DNA of 10,213 bases, from the NCBI GenBank assembly GCA_947259605.1, contig CAMYMX010000078.1:1-10213 (forward strand). The letters are read 5' to 3'. This document shows positions 6,866 through 10,213 of this stretch, piece by piece (positions within the stretch are counted from its first letter, which is position 1; each line of letters opens with the position of its first letter). Under the pieces are notes generated by a model that had not been told where the DNA came from, ran no database searches, and was given only the letters and a program-made list of their open reading frames with translations. This DNA comes from an uncultured Polyangiaceae bacterium (GTDB lineage Bacteria; Myxococcota_A; Polyangia; Polyangiales; Houyiibacteriaceae). Both the position numbers and the translations under genes were made by a program.

Positions 6866-6923
6866 CTGGGAATTGTGCAGGATAGCCCAAGCGGGACGCC
6901 ATAAAAACGTCAGTGCCACGCAA

Positions 6924-6952
6924 AAGCCCGGGACGCTTGGCGACCCGGGCTT
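6924..6952 (-). terminator. Intrinsic terminator of etfBA
   Basis: A perfect 9-bp stem, AAGCCCGGG (6924-6932) and CCCGGGCTT (6944-6952), with an 11-nt loop, lies 28 nt after the etfA stop. On the minus strand it ends in a short TTTT run. It separates etfBA from the zinc-ribbon gene and implies that the latter has its own promoter between about 6923 and 6866. Confidence 0.8.
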
Positions 6953-6980
6953 CTTCTGTGGAGCGCTACCGCCGAGAGGT

Positions 6981-7943
6981 TTAGAGCTTTTTGACGGCCT
7001 CGGTGAGCGCAGGGACCGTGTCGAATAGATCGGCGACCAGGAAGTAGTCCGCGACCTGGGCGATCGGCGCTTCCTTGTCCTTATTGATCGCGACGATGGT
7101 CTTGCTCCCCTTCATCCCAGCCAAGTGCTGGATCGCTCCCGAGATGCCGATGGCAACGTAGAGCTTGGGCGCGACGACCTTACCCGTCTGACCGACCTGG
7201 AGCTCCGGGGCCACGTAGCCGGCGTCGCATGCCGCACGCGACGCGCCCATCGCGGCGCCGAGCGCATCGACGAGTGGCTCGATGACGTTGGTGAAGTTCT
7301 CCGCGCTCTTGAGCGCACGGCCTCCCGAAACGACGATGTCGGCATCGCCAAGATCGGGTCGTTCGCTCTTGACGACCTCGACCCCAAGGAACTCGACCTT
7401 GTCCGCTGCCGGATCGGTCTGCACGGCGATGTCTTCCGAGGGGCTCACACCTCCCGAAGCCGCGGCCGGCTCGAACTCCGACTGGCGAACGGTCACGACC
7501 TGCTTGTCGGTCAGAATCTCTACGGTGCCAAACATGTTACCCGCATACATCGGGCGCGTGTACGACAGCTTGCCGCCATCGGTGTGGACTTCCGAGATAT
7601 CGGATGCGACGCCCGCGCCGAGCTTGGCCGCTACCCGCGGGAGCAAGTCTTTGCCGTACGCGCTCGCACAAGCGACTAGAACGTCGTAGCCCTTGCCCGC
7701 GTCGGCGACGGTCGCCGCGTACTTCTCGCAGGTGTAGCCGCCCGCAATCTCTGCCTTGAGGACCTTGCCAGCGCCGTAGCCCGCCAGCTCCTCGGCTGCA
7801 GCGCCAGCGCCTTCTCCGATCGAAAGGATGTCGAACGAACCGCCCGTGCCTTCAGCGATCTGCTTTGCGGCGGTGACCGCACAAAGAGTGGTTTTGCGTG
7901 CCTTGCCCTCAAGCAACTCCGCAACAACGAGAACATTAGCCAT
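6981..7943 (-). CDS. etfA: Electron transfer flavoprotein, alpha subunit
   Basis: 320 aa, standard length. EtfA binds the FAD of the EtfAB heterodimer, which collects electrons from acyl-CoA and other dehydrogenases and passes them to ETF-quinone oxidoreductase. The N-terminal domain covers about 1-190. The C-terminal FAD domain has all its hallmarks: SGGRALKSAENF (206-217), ASRAACDAGY (234-243), GQTGKVVAPKLYVAIGISGA then IQH (251-273), and AINKDKEAPIAQVADY (285-300). The LYVAIGISG-x-IQH block with the downstream A-I-N fits the ETF-alpha signature. The ATG at 7943 follows AAGGAAG by 8 nt. It lies 30 nt after etfB in the usual etfB-etfA order and is followed by a terminator. Confidence 0.97.
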   Translation of the reverse strand: MANVLVVAELLEGKARKTTLCAVTAAKQIAEGTGGSFDILSIGEGAGAAAEELAGYGAGKVLKAEIAGGYTCEKYAATVADAGKGYDVLVACASAYGKDLLPRVAAKLGAGVASDISEVHTDGGKLSYTRPMYAGNMFGTVEILTDKQVVTVRQSEFEPAAASGGVSPSEDIAVQTDPAADKVEFLGVEVVKSERPDLGDADIVVSGGRALKSAENFTNVIEPLVDALGAAMGASRAACDAGYVAPELQVGQTGKVVAPKLYVAIGISGAIQHLAGMKGSKTIVAINKDKEAPIAQVADYFLVADLFDTVPALTEAVKKL

Positions 7944-7973
7944 GTCTGATGCTTCCTTTCCGTTTCTCGAGGG

Positions 7974-8825
7974 TTAGATGACCTTGGCGGTGTTGTGGAG
8001 CTTATCGACGAGGTCCGCGACATCTTCGACAAACGTAGTCTCACCGGAGCGCGCCGGCGGCGACTCGAATTTCTTGTAGTTGAGCGATTTCGCGGTGTCG
8101 ACGCCGAGATCACCGAGCGACATTTGGTCGATCGGCTTTTTCTTCGCCTGCATGATTCCCTTGAGCGAGGCGTAGCGGCCGCCGACCTCTAGCTTCGCGT
8201 ACTGATGATCATCTGGGGTGACGCCGTTTTGAACCGAGTCCGGCTGAAGGATGCGGTCGGAAGTGGTGATGACTGCAGGGCCGGTGACCTTTACCGTGGC
8301 GACGCCCGTATCGAGCTCACGCCGGACTTCGAGTGTCTTCCCGTCGTCACTGGTCTGAATCTTCATTGCAGAGTTGATGACCGGCCAGCCGAGTTTCTCC
8401 GCGAGCTCGGTACCGGCTACGTTCGAATCGCCATCGGCCGCCTGCTTACCCATCACGACCAGGTCCGGGCTCTCCTTATCCACGATGGCCTTGAGGATCC
8501 CAGACACGACGCCGGCGTCGAGATTGCCCTCGTCCGCTTCGACCAGGATGCCGCGCTCGGCGCCCTTGGCGAGACCCTCACGGATGATCCGCTGAGTGTG
8601 CTCGTCGTTCGGGCCAATCGAAACCAGCACGACCTCACCGACGCGCGCGTTTTTCTCGGCGGCGTTTTCGGTCAATCGCAGCGCTGCTTCGAGGCTCCAG
8701 TCATCGAACGGATTCATCTTCCATTCGAGGCCTTCCGATGTGACGGCGGTGCCGTCGCTGCTCACCTTGAGCTTGCTTGCGTTGTCCGGATCCGCAACGC
8801 GCTTGATGGATACGAGGATCTTCAC
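7974..8825 (-). CDS. etfB: Electron transfer flavoprotein, beta subunit
   Basis: 283 aa, a little longer than the usual 250-265. It begins MKILVSIKRVADPD, the normal ETF-beta opening, and has the AMP-binding segment DLVVMGKQAADGDSNVAGTE then LAEKLGWP (121-148). The ASLKGIMQAKKKPI block (219-232) is the conserved recognition-loop region that docks partner dehydrogenases. Between GPAVITTSDR and RYASL, where I recall about 6 residues in ordinary ETFs, there are about 26 (ILQPDSVQNGVTPDDHQYAK...), so an insertion is likely. The start is a GTG (complement of 8823-8825) with a strong AGGAGG 4 nt upstream. The gene diverges from the SDR gene; the two share a 151-nt region. Confidence 0.96.
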   Translation of the reverse strand: MKILVSIKRVADPDNASKLKVSSDGTAVTSEGLEWKMNPFDDWSLEAALRLTENAAEKNARVGEVVLVSIGPNDEHTQRIIREGLAKGAERGILVEADEGNLDAGVVSGILKAIVDKESPDLVVMGKQAADGDSNVAGTELAEKLGWPVINSAMKIQTSDDGKTLEVRRELDTGVATVKVTGPAVITTSDRILQPDSVQNGVTPDDHQYAKLEVGGRYASLKGIMQAKKKPIDQMSLGDLGVDTAKSLNYKKFESPPARSGETTFVEDVADLVDKLHNTAKVI

Positions 8826-8843
8826 ATTTCCTCCTCAGATCAT

Positions 8844-8858
8844 TGAGCCGTGAAAGGC
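8844..8858 (-). promoter_or_regulatory. Leader element, etfB copy
   Basis: Read toward etfB this is GCCTTTCACGGCTCA, 18 nt before the GTG. It matches the element upstream of the divergent SDR gene except for a 2-nt gap. It may be an operator half or a leader motif for shared control. Confidence 0.45.
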
Positions 8859-8940
8859 TGTTAAATGCTGAAAATCGCAGGCGGTCTAGGAGCGTTTTGG
8901 AGAGCTGTCAAGGAGCACGGCCCGGCGCCCTGCCGTTCGC

Positions 8941-8957
8941 GCCTTTCACTCGGCTCA
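8941..8957 (+). promoter_or_regulatory. Leader element, SDR copy
   Basis: GCCTTTCACTCGGCTCA lies 19 nt before the SDR GTG start, in the same orientation relative to its gene as the etfB copy. The two together form an interrupted inverted repeat about 82 nt apart across the divergent promoter region. The rest of the 151-nt region shows no convincing -35/-10 pair to my eye. Confidence 0.45.
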
Positions 8958-8976
8958 GCTGTGCTAGAAGCGCATC

Positions 8977-9840
8977 GTGCGCGAGGAGACCAGAGCCACT
9001 CGCTACGCGTTGGTGACCGGTGGGAGCAGTGGCATCGGCCTCGAAACGGCGCGCGGCCTGAGCTCGTGCTTCGAAGTCGTGGGAATCGTGGGGCGCAATG
9101 CGGAGCGCCTCGCAGCGGCCTCCAAAGAGCTGAGTTCCGGTTCGATCGGTCGCATCGAGACCTTTCAGGCAGATTTCTCTTCGTTGGCAGAAGTGCAGCG
9201 ATTGGCCTGGGACATCCGGAACCGCTTTGGATTGCTCGATGTCCTCGTCAACAACGCTGGGGTTTGGCACCGAGAGCGCACCGTCAGCAAAGACGGATAC
9301 GAGGACACCTTCGCGGTCAACCATCTTGCCCATTTCCTCCTCACGAACGAGCTTCAGGATACCCTTCGCGCTAGTGGTCGAGCGCGTGTGGTGAACGTTT
9401 CCTCTTCGATGCATGTTCGTCCGAAGTCACTCCAATGGGACGATTTGATGTTCGAGAAGCGCTGGCGGGGATTCCGGGTCTACGCCCACTCGAAACTAGC
9501 GAACATCCTTTTCTCGAACGAGCTCGCCAGCCGTTGGAAGGAACTGGGGATCACATCGAACGCGCTCAACCCCGGCAACGTCCGCAGCCGCATCACGCGG
9601 AACAATGTGTTCCTCAACGCGCTGCACCGCTCGCCGCTTGCCAGGATGATCGTCATGTCCGAAGCCGAGGGCGCCAAGACGTCGATCTACGTGGCGACGG
9701 CGCCTGAGCTCGAGGGCGTCAGCGGACGCTACTTCGACAGAATGCACGAGGTCAGGCCCAGCCGTGCCTCCAGCGATGAAGAAGCTGCGAGGCGGCTCTG
9801 GGAGCGCAGCCAAGAGATGATCGACGCCGTGGTCGGTTAG
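8977..9840 (+). CDS. Short-chain dehydrogenase/reductase (retinol dehydrogenase-like)
   Basis: 287 aa, classical SDR with the longer C-terminus seen in retinol dehydrogenase/WWOX-like members. Visible motifs: cofactor loop TGGSSGIG (14-21), R40 after the second strand (VGRN, often a sign of NADP(H) use), D66 in QADFSS, NNAG (92-95), N115 in AVNHLAHFLLTN, the catalytic serine in VVNVSSSMH (142-143), the Y169-x3-K173 pair in YAHSK, and NPG (198-200) followed by a threonine-poor NVRSRI. The substrate is probably a lipophilic alcohol or carbonyl, but this is family-level inference. The start is a GTG with a poor ribosome site; no better in-frame start exists nearby. It is divergent from etfBA. 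Confidence 0.92.
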   Translation: MREETRATRYALVTGGSSGIGLETARGLSSCFEVVGIVGRNAERLAAASKELSSGSIGRIETFQADFSSLAEVQRLAWDIRNRFGLLDVLVNNAGVWHRERTVSKDGYEDTFAVNHLAHFLLTNELQDTLRASGRARVVNVSSSMHVRPKSLQWDDLMFEKRWRGFRVYAHSKLANILFSNELASRWKELGITSNALNPGNVRSRITRNNVFLNALHRSPLARMIVMSEAEGAKTSIYVATAPELEGVSGRYFDRMHEVRPSRASSDEEAARRLWERSQEMIDAVVG

Positions 9841-9884
9841 CCGCGCCGGAGCCAAGCGAAACGTTACGACCCCTCAACATTTCC

Positions 9885-10074
9885 GTGGCGATCCTGATCC
9901 ACGGGTCTCTTGGGCTAGCGTGGCGGCCGGATGCCGCCGTGCCTGGAGGCCTGTCGCTCGAATGCAGACTGTGCGTCGACCGAGCTTTGCGCGACCGGGC
10001 TCTGTGACGCCGTCCTCTACGACAACGACTGTTCGGCGGCGCCGCAGGGCGTTCGGGTTCGACCTGACAACTGA
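9885..10074 (+). pseudogene. Remnant of a Cys-rich (Dickkopf-like) lipoprotein gene with probable frameshift
   Basis: An ATG at 9931 opens a 47-aa frame ending with TGA at 10072-10074. It reads MPPCLEACRSNADCASTELC then ATGLCDAVLYDNDC and a short tail, a C-x3-C-x5-C-x5-C-x4-C pattern like the 'CRSDADC...C..G.C' modules common in myxobacterial secreted proteins. Directly upstream, the frame from GTG 9885 reads VAILIHGSLGLAW. Adding one base near 9921 would join both into ...GSLGLACGGRMPPCLEAC, which creates a lipobox. I infer a lipoprotein gene broken by a 1-nt deletion. The product would be very short, and the signal peptide lacks a basic N-terminus, so it may already be a fragment. Confidence 0.45.
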
Positions 10075-10081
10075 CGGTCCG

Positions 10082-10213
10082 CTAACGCTGACGAAGGCCT
10101 TCGAGAAATAGGCTCGCGCAGTGTGTAGCGGCTTTGCGCAGAGCAGGCGGGTCGCCTTCCCCTAGCGCCCAGGTGAGCAAAATCGCATCCAATGCGCCGA
10201 ACAAGCTTCGCGC
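10082..10213 (-). CDS. TetR/AcrR-type regulator, C-terminal end (cut by window edge)
   Basis: The last 43 residues of a minus-strand gene whose start lies beyond the right edge; the TAG is complementary to 10082-10084. The sequence ARSLFGALDAILLTWALGEG continues DPPALRKAATHCASLFLEGL and ends RQR. A helical 'ALDAILLTWALGEGD...LR.AA...A.LFLEGL' end is typical of TetR-family ligand-binding domains (final two helices). The DNA-binding domain is outside the window, so the family call rests on this tail alone. It converges with the Cys-rich remnant, with 7 nt between the stops. Confidence 0.6.
   Translation of the reverse strand, partial: ARSLFGALDAILLTWALGEGDPPALRKAATHCASLFLEGLRQR

Noticed and set aside
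6866..6919. Longer N-terminus of the zinc-ribbon protein starting at GTG 6919
   Set aside because: The GTG sits 4 nt from the base of the etf terminator with no ribosome site, and the shorter start gives a cleaner N-terminal membrane helix.
9920..10111. 63-aa plus-strand frame near the right end
   Set aside because: Arg/Thr-rich without motifs; the overlapping frame from 9931 gives the regular Cys pattern and the minus strand gives a TetR-like tail.
1..10213. CRISPR arrays, tRNA/rRNA genes, IS ends, phage or defence genes
   Set aside because: I read both strands for direct repeats, cloverleaf-like segments, transposase motifs and long terminal inverted repeats and saw none.

Overview
The window looks like chromosomal DNA from a high-GC, Myxococcota-like (deltaproteobacterial) genome. 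The strongest pointer is the gene at 4485-6173, which joins an MJ0042-type zinc finger, a GYF domain, one membrane helix and an AgmX/GltJ-like C-terminal domain, an architecture I know from myxobacteria. A lipoprotein-type 'dienelactone hydrolase' remnant, a Dickkopf-like Cys-rich remnant and C-x2-C...FC-x2-DG zinc ribbons fit the same group. The family assignment is inference; I could not run a search.

Layout. 2-900 (+): the 3' end of hisG (short form) followed 8 nt later by miaE (tRNA hydroxylase). 927-1749 (+): a decayed lipoprotein alpha/beta-hydrolase gene with a frameshift or deletion, an in-frame stop and a missing C-terminus. Its last stop codon overlaps the stop of the convergent next gene. 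2798-1746 (-): a three-gene unit of a 71-aa conserved-looking hypothetical protein, a ComEA-like helix-hairpin-helix protein (overlapping TGATG junction) and a GNAT acetyltransferase. 2799-3004: a divergent intergenic region carrying a perfect 16-bp palindrome. 3005-4474 (+): pepA, a leucyl aminopeptidase with all metal and catalytic residues present. 6173-4485 (-): the GltJ/AgmX-like protein. 6865-6353 (-): a membrane-anchored protein with three identically spaced zinc ribbons. 8825-6981 (-): etfB-etfA, followed by a good intrinsic terminator. 8977-9840 (+): a short-chain dehydrogenase diverging from etfBA. 9885-10074 (+): a Cys-rich lipoprotein remnant. 10213-10082 (-): the C-terminus of a TetR-like regulator, cut by the window edge.

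How it works together. Most of this is housekeeping: histidine biosynthesis, tRNA modification, peptide turnover, and electron transfer from acyl-CoA-type dehydrogenases by ETF. I see no phage, IS element, CRISPR array, toxin-antitoxin pair or defence island. The items most worth a second look are: (i) a shared leader element, GCCTTTCAC(TC)GGCTCA, 18 and 19 nt upstream of the two divergent start codons of etfB and the SDR gene; (ii) the 16-bp palindrome between the 71-aa gene and pepA; (iii) the two neighbouring zinc-binding membrane proteins, one with the GltJ-type switch architecture and one with a threefold C-x2-C-x10-C-x2-D ribbon; and (iv) two genes broken by frameshifts in 10 kb.
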